Shown piece after piece: positions 33,602 to 44,189 of a stretch of 64,000 bases of DNA. The DNA comes from Paragyromitra xinjiangensis (Eukaryota > Ascomycota > Pezizomycetes > Pezizales > Discinaceae): the NCBI GenBank assembly GCA_038503065.1, contig JBCAMK010000009.1, positions 1-64,000 of the forward strand. Direction: 5' to 3'. The notes beneath the pieces are model-generated. The model did not search any database. It worked only from the letters and a program-made list of their open reading frames with translations, and had not been told where the DNA came from. The first letter of the stretch is position 1; each line of letters begins with the position of its first letter. Made by a program: the position numbers and the translations under genes.

Positions 33602-35288
33602 TCAATCAAACAACCCCCGCGCCTACCCAAAAGTCAGCACAACAATCCCCATCAAAAAAGTAGCAAAGCGACTCATACCTGCGAAACCTCCGGTGTTGGC
33701 CCCACCATCGTTGTATCACTTTCCTTCCCCACCTCACTCTCCGTCTCATCCCCTCTTTCATCCCTCCTCATATACGGCGCTATTTGATCCCTTACAACCG
33801 AAATACTCGGCATCACATCATTCCCACCCGAATCCCACCGCACCATCGGCTCATTCCAATCATCCAATCTCCTCCCCAGATCATCATCACTACTATCTTC
33901 ATCGCTATCAAACGGTAGGAACAAGCCCTGAGTCATCGGCCTACTTGGTGGGATTTGCGACAGCGAAGGCTGAGGCTGTGATGACTGAGGCGGCGCTGGT
34001 GTAGTCGGTGGTCGCATCTGCGTTCGTTGTGCAGATGCACTCGGCCTTGCTTGGAATGACGGCGTAGGCGCCCTGAAGAGAGGCTCATCATTTGGTGGTA
34101 GCTGTTGGCTCTGGCTTTGGGTCTGGCTCGGGGCACGTCGTTGAGAGGCTAGGAATGCTGAGTTGGCTCGACTTGTGGGATTAGCGGTTGGCCGGCTTTG
34201 GACTCGGGCTATGACGGGAAAGTTTTCTGCTGCACGGACGTCGGCCATTGTCATCATTGTGAATTCGCACTTCATTCCGTTGTCCTCGTAGGCGGCTTGG
34301 AGTGGTGCGCCGGGGTCACTGTAGAACATTGAAAGAGGTGAGTTTATAGAAGCGGCATGGGTTACTATCGCCTTGTTCGTGGAGTGACGTGTTAATCCAC
34401 AAGCCTAAGCCTAAAGTTGGAGATGGTACAGACCCTCATATCCTTAAGGCTGACAGCAATATGGATTCTATCTTCGGCATTCCAAAACTCAAAGTCGGAG
34501 GTGTCCAGCGCAATATTCGTATGCATAGCCATCTTCAATATTTCTAGTCAATCATCAGCTATCAGATCCCCAATCCGCTCATACATAAAGCTCACCCTTT
34601 CCATCCGTTAACCCCTCTGTAAAACTCGTGAACGAAGCTCTCCCATTATCACTCGAAACATCAAAATATTCCGCCCTCGGCGCAAAGTGGGCCATATACT
34701 CCATCATCAACTTAGAGCTAATAATCCACCGATTATGCGCACTAGCTCTATCAAAAACCGGAGCCATCACATCCACCTCTTCATACGTGAGTTTATAAGT
34801 CTTGAGGACGCCATGCTTGCATATGAGCTTGATAAGAAGACGACATTCTGGCCGCGATGGATCGTCTTGGAAGCTGACTTCGCATTTCTGAACCGCTGCG
34901 GCCTTATCTTTCAAATCTGAATATCGCTGTCGAAATGCTGCTAGGAGAGCCTAGGACTGCTCGTATCAGCAGCTGGTATCACTCGCATCCCTCCGTCACG
35001 AGGCTGGGGTATGGGAGCAACCTTGGCATATAGTCGACACGTAAACAGGGGGCCCTCAGCGTCAGCATCAGCTCCGTAGTCCTCGGCGAATTGATACTCT
35101 TCAAAAAACCGTGTACTTGAGAGAGCGACTGCACCATATGCAGACTTGGTGGAGTTCAAGGCAGACAGTGTGAGGCGGTTGCGACGGGCTTCTAAGCAGA
35201 CATATTCGGAGAATTTGGACAGACAGATTAAGGAATCATGAACTCGCTGAGCGGCACTTCCTGTGAGGACGAAATTAAAACCTGACAT
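33602..35288 (-). CDS. rad9: RAD9, subunit of the 9-1-1 checkpoint clamp
   Basis: Five exons (35022-35288, 34596-34950, 34434-34543, 33679-34371, 33602-33622) join in perfect phase to about 481 residues. The N-terminus (HDSLICLSKFSEYVCLEA, LTLSALNSTKSAY) and the segments CRLYAK-ALLAAFRQRYSDLK, CRLLIKLICKHGVLKTYKL, WIISSKLMMEYMAHFAPR, EFWNAEDRIHIAVSLKDMR and INSPLSMFYSDPGAPLQAAY are RAD9-family signatures covering both PCNA-like domains. The C-terminal tail is disordered, Pro/Gln/Ser-rich, with an acidic SDEDSSDDD patch. It ends in a 21-bp last exon coding ARGLFD. The clamp RAD9-HUS1-RAD1 is loaded at damaged DNA and activates the ATR-type kinase. Tail Ser/Thr residues are the usual phosphorylation targets. 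Confidence 0.95.
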
Positions 35289-36241
35289 TGACGAGTAGAG
35301 TGCTCTGGAGAAGGTTATATCTCAGTGGTGGGATGAGGTTTCGCGGGGCGACGCGATATCGAGCCGGTAACATCACGATCACGTGTACGGTAAATTCCGC
35401 TTCATCGATAGTCACTCGAGATATCCAAATTCCAGAGTATTGCTCACAATTAGGTAGATACGCTCGAAGATATTCCCCATAACCTTCAGCCGAGATACAT
35501 GTATGGTCTAGTGGGATGTAATTGACTGAGTGATAAAACATGAGCGGATAGCCAGTAGTGAAGAGGTTGATTGATTACCTACATGCAGTTTATTACTCTT
35601 CTAATGACTGATCGACAAGGTCACATTCACAATCCCAGCAAGATAACCCCCTTCCCAGCTCTACATAGCTCTCGAGTCTATTAGGGGAATAAAACCGTCC
35701 CTTAAGTATTGAATTCCGACTCATGACGAGGTAAATACCGGTGGTGGGCTTGTCTCATGGATCATGAGCAGATTTCCATGGACGTTGTATGATGCACTAG
35801 AGAAGAAAGGGTTGGAATGGAAACGGGTGAAGCTGGGAAGTGGAGAGAGTTTGGTTTTGGAGTGAGACTAGCCGTGAAATATCGTGTTTGTATGTTCTAG
35901 CGGATTGAGGTTTCAGTTATTTCCTTCGAACCAGGATCTATTTATTATGCTTCAGGTCACTTAAGAGGGCACAGTACTGATGTAACCTCGGGTCCACCAT
36001 CTATCACTCGTTTCTGGAGACAACAGTTATAGAGCCCTACCTAGTTCCATGACTTGGCTACTTTGTAAAAAAAAGCATATCAAAACAAACGCATATCCTA
36101 AATAGCTAATTATCTTAAATCTCGAATTGCTGACAAAAACCTAACCCTGACCGAGGCAATTCTTACCCGGCCTTCACTGACGAGCCCCACCAGAGTTTCG
36201 TCAAGTGAATAGTCGTGAAGTAATAACAACCCCTCACCATC
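35289..36241. promoter_or_regulatory. Shared upstream region of RAD9 and prefoldin 5
   Basis: The two genes are divergent, with 953 bp between their start codons, so both promoters must lie here. An ATG-started 88-codon minus frame (35275-35541) overlaps the RAD9 start by 14 bp in another frame. It has no domain and may be an upstream ORF or chance. No specific operator can be named. Confidence 0.4.
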
Positions 36242-36890
36242 ATGGCCTCAAAAGAAAAGGGTCCCCAGTCGCAGCAGAGTACGTTTGTTCCCCGCTTTAC
36301 CGTCTTCCCCGCCTAAGATCATGCGCAAAGCTAACCCATTGTTTTGCTCCCAACAGTCGACCTGACGACACTCTCGGTCGACAACCTCGCCGCCGTCAAA
36401 AAACAGCTCGACGATGAGCTAGAGCACCTCACTACCTCCTTTCAGAAGCTGCGTCAGGCCCAGAATAAATTCCGAGAATGCATAACCACCGTAAAAACCG
36501 GTCTCAAACCGGGTACGTACTCATCCGTTTCATCCGACGATAACGCTAATAAGAGAAAAGGTAAAACGATCCTGGTACCGCTTACTACCTCCTTATATGT
36601 TCCTGGGACACTCTCTGATACTGAGAATGTTCTCGTCGATATTGGGACCGGATACTACGTTGAGAAGTCTGCGGCGGATGCTGAAAAGTTTTATAATGGG
36701 AAGGTGGAGACACTTACGAAGAACCTGGGGGATCTGGAGAAGATTGTGGCCCAGAAGAGTCAGAATGTGAGGATTGTTGAGGATGGTATGTTATTTCTAT
36801 TCGGTTCTACTTACTAATGTAACAAAATGCTAATAGAATTGTGTAGTTCTGAGGCAGAAGGTTCTCAACAGTAGCGCGCAGTCGGCATGA
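36242..36890 (+). CDS. GIM5: Prefoldin subunit 5 (alpha class)
   Basis: Four exons (36242-36278, 36357-36512, 36561-36785, 36847-36890) join in phase to 153 residues, the normal family length. The N-terminus is MASKEKGPQSQQ, then IDLTTLSVDNLAAVKKQLDD and a first coil (ELEHLTTSFQKLRQAQNKF). The central beta hairpins carry GKTILVPLTTSLYVPGTL and ENVLVDIGTGYYVEK. The second coil (VETLTKNLGDLEKIVAQK) ends VLRQKVLNSSAQSA. Prefoldin is a cytosolic hexameric holdase that passes nascent actin and tubulin to the CCT chaperonin; alpha-class subunits hold the two central positions. The start is the first ATG upstream of the family start and lies in a compact gene divergent from RAD9. Confidence 0.95.
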
Positions 36891-37438
36891 TGGAATAGTT
36901 GTTTGCTTTGTAGGTTTCTTCATCTTTTCGGAGGTGTGATGGCGTTATTAGACAGAAGATCTAGCCAAGCATGTTAGAGAACTGGATGTACAGACAAAAA
37001 GCACATTATTTCCGCATTCCATCGAACTGAATGCGAGGGTGAAAGTTCACACAATTAGTATTTCCAAGTCTAATGGCTTCAAGATGTCAGTCTTCGCTGC
37101 AACAGGTATTAATCTTACCGTCAACTTGATTAAACAGACTAACTTTAGGCTATCTGGTAGAGAGAAACGACCATCTTGAGTATCCCTCCCCTTTTTGGTT
37201 CCCCGCGAGCCATAGGTTTCAAGTAGATAGACTTTTCTCATCTTTCCACGTTCGATATCACAATATGCACATTCAACACGACAACAGAACTATCAAGTTG
37301 CTTCTCGATACCCAAGTTTCAAAAATACAAAACATATAAAACCACCTCTCCCCATAGCCCAACGGCCATACCGTCAATCTCCTTACTCTACCACCAAAAA
37401 GTCAAAATAAAACTACCTGTGCAGCTACCTAATTACAC
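36891..37438. other. Intergenic, no gene seen
   Basis: No frame with an ATG and coding character. It contains the prefoldin 3' UTR and the presumed promoter of the next gene. Confidence 0.45.
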
Positions 37439-38137
37439 ATGATAACCCGAGCCACCAATGAAAAACGCTGCCGCGTACTCGGGGCGCAACTCAACCTCCT
37501 CGAACAAGAGCTACGAGCGCTTCAAAGTGATATTTCAGAACTCAACACCTTTATCAAACAACATATCTTAAACCCAAGTGACATCCCCGGCGCAAACACT
37601 CCTACCAGCTACCAGCACTACGTGACAATCATCCAAGCCAAATCCACACTTCAGAAAATGCAATACAAACTCACCACCTTCGACACCAAAGTAGCAGAAG
37701 GCACCACAGCAGTTAACAAACTAAAAACAAAACTTAAACTAAAAACCCGGCTCGACAACCTTGACAACGACCACGAATGGGGTCATCTAGGCAGATGGAT
37801 TCCAGAACTTCAAACATTGCGACACTGGAGGCTTTTACCAAAGGATCCGGGAGGAGAGGAATGGGGTTTCTTTGACGAATGGATGGATGATATTCGGGAA
37901 ATTCATGCGGCGGCTTGGTCGAAATTTCGTGAAACCCCGTGTCTGACTGTCTTTCTCCAGGTCCCTGTTTCTTTGTTAGAACCTTACCCGTTGGGAAGTA
38001 CTCCATCTACTGGTTTTTGTTAACGTCGTAATATTTTGTAGGTTCTGGTAGTTGGGCTACTATTATTGTCTCTGTCCACGTGCTCGGGGGTGTATACAAG
38101 TCGATTAAAAAAGAATGCTCTCTGCACTGATTATTAG
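37439..38137 (+). CDS. Coiled-coil protein with C-terminal membrane helix
   Basis: Exon 1 (37439-37960) encodes 174 residues: a heptad-rich N-terminus (LGAQLNLLEQELRALQSDIS), a second coil (STLQKMQYKLTTFDTKVAEG) and an aromatic acidic domain (HLGRWIPELQTLRHW; FFDEWMDDIREIHAAAW). Unspliced, the frame runs to 38023. An 81-bp intron (37961-38041, donor CAG|GTCCCT, acceptor TTTGTAG, phase 0) instead leads into a hydrophobic helix (VLVVGLLLLSLSTCSG) and a basic end with stop at 38137. I prefer the spliced form (about 205 residues) because it makes a typical tail anchor. Domain order resembles the protein at 31325, suggesting a local family. Function unknown. Confidence 0.65.
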
Positions 38138-38467
38138 ACTGGAGTAACTAATATGCCAGTTTAGGATAGCGGTGTTTCCGCTGATATAATGATTGGGTCA
38201 CAAGTGACAATCATAAAGGTGAGTGAATGGTAGGGCTAATATCTAAAGTACGAAACAATTAGACTTCAGTGTTGTTGACAAGCACAACCACTACGCCCGC
38301 GGCCGTACATTCATTGATTCACTAAAAATACAAATCACAAATCCGCTAGTCAAAGTTAAAACAAGCTCCACCGAAGATATTAGATTAAAAAATTAGATAT
38401 CAGAATAATAAGACCGAACCAAGCAGTCCAAAAGTCTAGTTTATTAATTCTCCCACTAGAGTAGAAA
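38138..38467. other. Intergenic between convergent genes
   Basis: 330 bp of AT-leaning sequence. It presumably holds both 3' ends. Nothing else is seen. Confidence 0.45.
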
Positions 38468-39577
38468 CTACAGCAACAACACAACCCCCCATAATGCAAA
38501 AACGAGCACTGCTGCAGCAGTAAGTCCACTATCCATCCCCACCGCCTCTCCCGTAAATAAAGTATTATCAATATCCAACGACCCACTTACTGTCGTGTTA
38601 TAGTTCATCCCGCTGTCTGGGTTCGGGCAATTATCCTCGTAACAGGGTGTATTAGCAGAAACATTGGCGGGTAAAGTGCTAAGGTCGATGATAGATGTCG
38701 TAGTAGCTTTGCGCGATGAATAAGTTGGCATAGTGAATGATAGTAATAGCGAACTGCATGGTGTCGTTGGGATACTCGTAATTGATGGTAATGAATTGGA
38801 TGTTGAAGCGCGAACGAAGGTTCTTACTGATGTAGGGACACTAAGTGAAGTCCAAGTTTTGGATTTAGTTTTAGATTTAGTGGAGGTAGTTAAAGATGTA
38901 GCCCCTGAGGTTATGGTCGATGTGGTGTTGAATACGACTGATCTCGTTGAGGTGTAATTTGACGAAATAGTTGTGTTGGCTAGGGCCGAACTGATGATCG
39001 AAAGTGTTGGATAAGCCGAGGATACTGAGCTGTTTGATACGGAGGTAACGACTGGGTGGACAATAGTCGTATGGTTTGAGATAACAGTAGGAGGAGTAAT
39101 TGTAGGAACCGGAAGACTTGCTGAAGCCATATCGTCACATTTGGTTGTAGACGTAGCAGTCGAATTCACAGATGGCACAAAACCCGACACACCAGTAGCC
39201 ACAGGACTACTAGTTACTACATAACTCTTTGACTCCACAACCGTCGTGGGTAATGGTTCTACTATATACGTAATAGCAATAGTAATCTCCGCCCCCATCT
39301 CCGTAGTAGCCGTCTCATCCGCATCCACAATTGAAGCAACGACCTCGGAAACCTTCGAAGCTATTATAGCATAATTCGGACGGAACGGCGAAGACATCGT
39401 GGTGGTGCTTGGATCTTCAACTGCTGTCGCAGTATCCCCTGAAATATCCTCCATTGTTGATGTCACCTCGCCATTTCGGCGGTGGTGACGGTGACGCGGA
39501 ACCCGAGCGCAGGCTAGTTGGGAAAACGCCAATAGTCCAGTAATGAGTTGGCGACACGAGAGGCCGGAGATGTGCAT
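38468..39577 (-). CDS. GPI-anchored Ser/Thr-rich cell-wall protein
   Basis: A single-exon frame of 369 residues with ATG at 39577. It starts with a signal peptide (ISGLSCRQLITGLLAFSQLACA) and a basic RHRHHRR patch. The body is very rich in Ser, Thr and Val with many N-glycosylation sequons (NHT, NSS, NTT, NYT, NVS). A four-Cys cluster near the end reads TPCYEDNCPN. The C-terminus is a small-residue omega-site region, then a hydrophobic tail (LTAAAVLVFALWGVVLLL), the normal signal for GPI attachment. It likely serves as a mannosylated wall or adhesin-type protein. No lectin or adhesin domain is recognisable. Confidence 0.8.
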   Translation of the reverse strand: MHISGLSCRQLITGLLAFSQLACARVPRHRHHRRNGEVTSTMEDISGDTATAVEDPSTTTMSSPFRPNYAIIASKVSEVVASIVDADETATTEMGAEITIAITYIVEPLPTTVVESKSYVVTSSPVATGVSGFVPSVNSTATSTTKCDDMASASLPVPTITPPTVISNHTTIVHPVVTSVSNSSVSSAYPTLSIISSALANTTISSNYTSTRSVVFNTTSTITSGATSLTTSTKSKTKSKTWTSLSVPTSVRTFVRASTSNSLPSITSIPTTPCSSLLLSFTMPTYSSRKATTTSIIDLSTLPANVSANTPCYEDNCPNPDSGMNYNTTVSGSLDIDNTLFTGEAVGMDSGLTAAAVLVFALWGVVLLL

Positions 39578-41948
39578 TTTAGGTGTATTCTTTCGATTTA
39601 GCCTTCTTTGGTAAGGATGCGCAGTGGGAAATGAATGTGTGAATCTTGTTGATCTTGCGAGTAGAATTCGGAACTAAAAGGATCGCTATACATTCAACAT
39701 GACTCGCCCAAGAATATTCTATGTCTAGTATTTCTGTCCAACGAATGTCGAGACTCCAGGCCTGAGAGAGAAGATTGGCAGGTTCGACCCGACGGAGTAA
39801 ATCCTAAATCCATAGTAAGCATTACTGGTCAAGTTGGGTCTTCCCCAATCAACGACAAAACACTCACTGGAAACAAGAAAAGAATGGACACAGAACAGAA
39901 GTCTGCCCGTAATGAACGTAAAAGTGAAGCTTTCGCGAAGAAGCTGGAGAAAGGAAAGCGAGGAAAAAGGGCGAAGAAAAGAGAGTAGAAAAAGAAAACA
40001 TAACGGCCAGCCGGCCGCTTGTAGACCGCCACCAACTCGCGGTCCCAGCACATTGCGTATTCCAACGTGCATTATCCCAATCACACGATGGCAGCAGCGG
40101 AAATGTCGCTATCCATCCAATACGACCCAACACACTGGTACTGTACCTAATCTGTTCGCGTGGATGCAGGGGATATCTCAGAAGTGTAACCTCTCCCTTC
40201 AGTCTCCGAATGCTGATTAGTTAGAGTAAGGGAATTGCGGCACCATAAAAACCATCGACCAGATAGCTATCCGAATACTGCCGTAAAATTCTATAGAGTA
40301 CAAGACCTTCGCGCAAACCATTTTTCTACAGCGAATGTGATTTGCTGTCCCTTATTATCCCGTACGAAACATACAGATTCTTGGCACCGGTATGCAGGTA
40401 CGACGGAAAAGTTTTATCATGGATCAATGGCCGTGACTATTTCAGGACTTGTTTCCGTAACGTAAGGCTTACTGGTGCTCCCCACTTTGCCCAGAATACC
40501 CAAGAAAAATATCAACGGAGTCCGCCTCCAGGAACCATACAGTCAGATTCGAACAGGATTGCAGCGCACTCACTCCCGTTCTTAGATGATCAATCCAGGG
40601 GTTCTACCAAGCCACGGCTTCTGGTTCATATGTGCGGTAGTAGTGCTGGAAATCAGGAGAAAACTCGGAAGATAAACTTATTCCCTGTCACTCGAACCCA
40701 AGACCCCAAGGCTGCAAGACCCATAACTAACGAACACGGCCCACAAAGCCAATTCCAAAGTCCGAGTCTCAAGATATTAGAGAATAAACCATTCCATGCA
40801 TGATTCATACCCCGATTAATTACTCCCTCTCACATGTCACTCTGCCGGCGATGGCGAGACCAAGCTGAGCCCAGAACCCACATACATCAGTAGCCCGCAC
40901 AGGTACCAAATGACTGGATGCGATAGACCCGATTTCAGATTCCAGAACCTCTCCAAGCTTCTTGGTTTGTTTCAAGTATATTACCATGTCACCAAAATCT
41001 TCCCTTTACCCAATAAGAACGCGCTTGCTTGGACAAAGCCCACTTTCCTTCTGTTTGTCACGAGGGATTCAACATCGCCAAACTCTTCATTGTTCCGAGG
41101 CCAACAAGCGAGGTCGTGGTTCCCTGTAATTCCACTTTATACAAAACAGATTGTAGAGAAATGGGGAATCTTATCGCTGGCTCTTTGATCTACGCAGGAT
41201 AAGCGATATGAAGTAATCTAGTATTCATATATTTCGAAGCCACGTCCTACCAGTACCAATCCCGTGTCAATACTTGGTACCGACATTCAACAAAACCCAC
41301 GATAGAAACTACATGTAAGGACACATGTAATTTCGAAACCACAACACCCCTCAATACAATTTGTATCCCCAGCTTCATGTCGTAAGCTCGTACGTTGTGT
41401 TGACTTGTGAGCGAATGATTCGACATGTGCTGGATGAACCTAATTTGCCGATAAATTGTGTGTTTCTTGAGCCTCAATGGACGTGCAACTGCGCACCAAT
41501 CAGGGTTGTTACCTAACCAGAATCGCCAAGATACCTGGCACGAATCATTGACCATTTTGAACGGCGACAGCTGTTAGATACAGCTACCAAGATCTGACCT
41601 TCCATGTATTGGTTGGTGAGCTTTCTAAAACTTCGAGCATGTTGGAGGTGCATGCCTTCTAGAATCATACCACCTCGTTCGTGTCCAGGTTGTCTATACT
41701 TAATGGAATAAATAGATAGGCCTTTCGCCTCAACACTATCACTGATACGATAGTTGTATGGAAACCCAGAGCCTTCAATATTTAAGAAGGGCATAATTTC
41801 GCTCAAATTCTCATTTCGGAAATGATTGCATTTTATACATGTGATCTCCAAGAACTGCCCGGCCAGAATAACAGCACAAGAGCTCAGTAATAAGTCTTAA
41901 AAAAAGCCAGCGCATGAAGTAACTACTACAACCACGCATGCCAACCCC
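39578..41948. other. Intergenic, with one orphan open frame at 41513-41851
   Basis: No full gene is supported. The minus frame 41513-41851 lacks an ATG but reads a coherent peptide (ITCIKCNHF; GSGFPYNYRISDSVEAKGL; GGMILEGMHLQHARSF). It is bounded by a possible acceptor and a GTTAGG donor, so it may be a lone exon or a decayed gene. Frames at 39.7-40.8 kb are purine-run artefacts or lack ATG. Confidence 0.4.
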
Positions 41949-44189
41949 TCATAAATCCTTCTCATGAACCACCTTCCACACAGCAGCCTCAACCCTCTCC
42001 GCCTGCACCCTCCCTTGACACTCCCTCATAATACGCCCGACAAACCAACTCGACAAACCCTTCTTCCTTTTCGCTCCCAACTTCTTCCCACTAACCTCCA
42101 CCTTATCCTCCCGCAGCTCCTTCAGAATTCCCATACCCTGTGCATCCGCAAAGATGACCTTCCGTGTGAGCGCTAGGATCTCATCATCGGATACCGGGAC
42201 AACCTCGAAGCCAGATTCTTTGATGATTTGGGGGACGGGACGGGGATCGATGGGTGTGGTGGAGAGGAGGGTGTAGAGGAGATCTTTTGCAGTGGGGCCT
42301 GGTGGGGGTTAGTAGAGTACGGAGGATGTGTGTGGGGGTTAAGGATGGGATGGAGAGAGCGGGTGGATCAGAAGTTGGACATGGTTATTCTTCATTAGAC
42401 AGATATTAAATATCTCAGATGGATAAGATATATTCATCACATTCGCGCCGCTCATCTCTAGATAGGCTAGGGGGGAGTAGAACATACCCGTGATTCTCTT
42501 GGAAATGACATAAGAGATTAGATCCGCCATCTTAACCACATCCATCGGGTTTTCCTTCCATGATAGACTCCTAGCTGTCAGAAGGCCCCCGAGTTGATGG
42601 ATGACCCAATTTCCCACGGTTCTTCCTACATCTTCCGGTAATACATGTCGCCTCCCCTCTTCCTTCAGCATCTTTTCCTTCATATGCGGCCTCCGCCCCG
42701 CCACTTTCTTCAAATCGGCGGGATACTGATCAAACAGTAGACTCTCCTGGACCCGTTTTACGATCGTCTCGTAGTAATGAACCACGCCCTTCTCTGTAGC
42801 TGAAGCGCGAGACTCATCCCAGAGCATGAGTGTCTGTGCGTCTCTAAACCGCAGGCTATACGGTTCCTCCGTGAGCCTCGAGAGGATCGCGTCCGGAAGC
42901 AGGGGAAGAGACTGTTTAACCTTCACCATGAGCTCCCGGGAGACCTTAACCGGTGATATATCAGGATCCGGCATGAACCGATAATCGACCTCCCCCTCCT
43001 TCCCCCTCAGCCTCCTCGTCACACCCTTCTCCGCATCCCATCCTCTCGTCTCCCCTTCAATCGTCCCCCCAGCTTCCAGGATCTCAATCTGACGGTTTGA
43101 TTCCGCCTCGACGGCTTCCTGGACTGCTTTTATGGAGGAGACATTCTTGATTTCGCAGCGCTGACCGTATATACTCGGTCCATCTCTTAGCCTCACACTG
43201 ACATTCACATCAGCCCTCAACCCGCCCCATTCCATACCAAGTACACACGCATCCACCGCCTTCAAGCTCGCCTGGATTTTCTTCATCACCAAAGAAGGAA
43301 ACACCGTGTCTGGGCAATCAAACGGTTCCGTGATGATCTCGACCAGAGGGCTCCCCACACGATTCAGATCAATGAGTGAGTATGGCGGCGACACGATAGT
43401 CTTCCCCGTATCCTGCTCTAGCTGGATCTGCTGGATCCCGATCCTGACGCCATCGTCTTCGGTGCCGTGACATCCCTTCAGCTGGGTGACCCCATCGTGT
43501 TCGAAAAGGACTAGCCACCCTTCGGTGGCTAGTGGGGCGTAGAATTGTGTGATTTGGTACCCGGCTGGTTGATCCCAGTAGAAGTAGTGTTTCCGGTCGA
43601 AGCGGGATTCTGGAGCGGGTACGCAGTGGAGGGCAAGGACGGCACGGAGGGCAGGGAGGAGGACGGAGGGGTTGAAGATAGGTTGTGAGCCTGGGAGAGA
43701 GGCGTCGAATGGGGCGATATGGGTGTTTGAAGCGGACAGGTGGGAGGTTCTTGCGTCTGTAAGAGTTAGCTATCACTGCAATCCAACTCGGCGAAAGGAC
43801 CGATGAAACAAACCTGAGAATAGCTTCCGCTTCGTGTTCAATTGAGCGTGGATCTCAAGTCCAACAGTAACTACCCATTTGGATAATACCTCGTCTTCAT
43901 CTTCGATTATTAAGAATTTTTCTTGGTCGAGTTTCAGCTTCTCTTTCTTCCTCTGCTTCAGCGATTTCTTAGCCTCCTTCTGGAAACCTGCTGTAGAATT
44001 GCCAGGCTCAGCGACACCCGGAGGAGCCGTGGATTCTGTGGTTGCATAGTAGCGACTTCGGATAAGAGGTCGATACGAACTTGATAGAGGGGCTGCAATT
44101 GACCGTCGCAAAAGCGAGGACTGAGCGGGGAAGATGCGACGGATGAGACATCTATGGCAGAGAGAGAGGATTGGAGGAGAAGGGACCAT
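41949..44189 (-). CDS. PET112: Mitochondrial Glu-tRNA(Gln) amidotransferase subunit B (GatB)
   Basis: Three exons (43814-44189, 42488-43756, 41949-42298) join in phase to about 664 residues. The N-terminus is an Arg/Ser-rich presequence (LCHRCLIRRIFPAQSSLLRR). The catalytic-cradle signatures follow: VGLEIHAQL, FYAPLATEG, PYSLIDLNRVGSPLVEIITE, MEWGGLRADVNVSVR, IKNVSSIKAVQEAVE and DYRFMPDPDISPV. The third exon holds the YqeY-like tail domain (SWFVGRIMRECQGR). GatB works with GatA (and GatF or GatC) in the matrix, converting Glu-tRNA(Gln) to Gln-tRNA(Gln) for mitochondrial translation. The second intron (42299-42487) is 189 bp, long for this window, and its unspliced reading gives a false C-terminus. 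Confidence 0.95.

Noticed and set aside
35275..35541. 88-codon minus gene overlapping the RAD9 start
   Set aside because: It overlaps the RAD9 ATG out of frame and has no domain; at most an upstream ORF.
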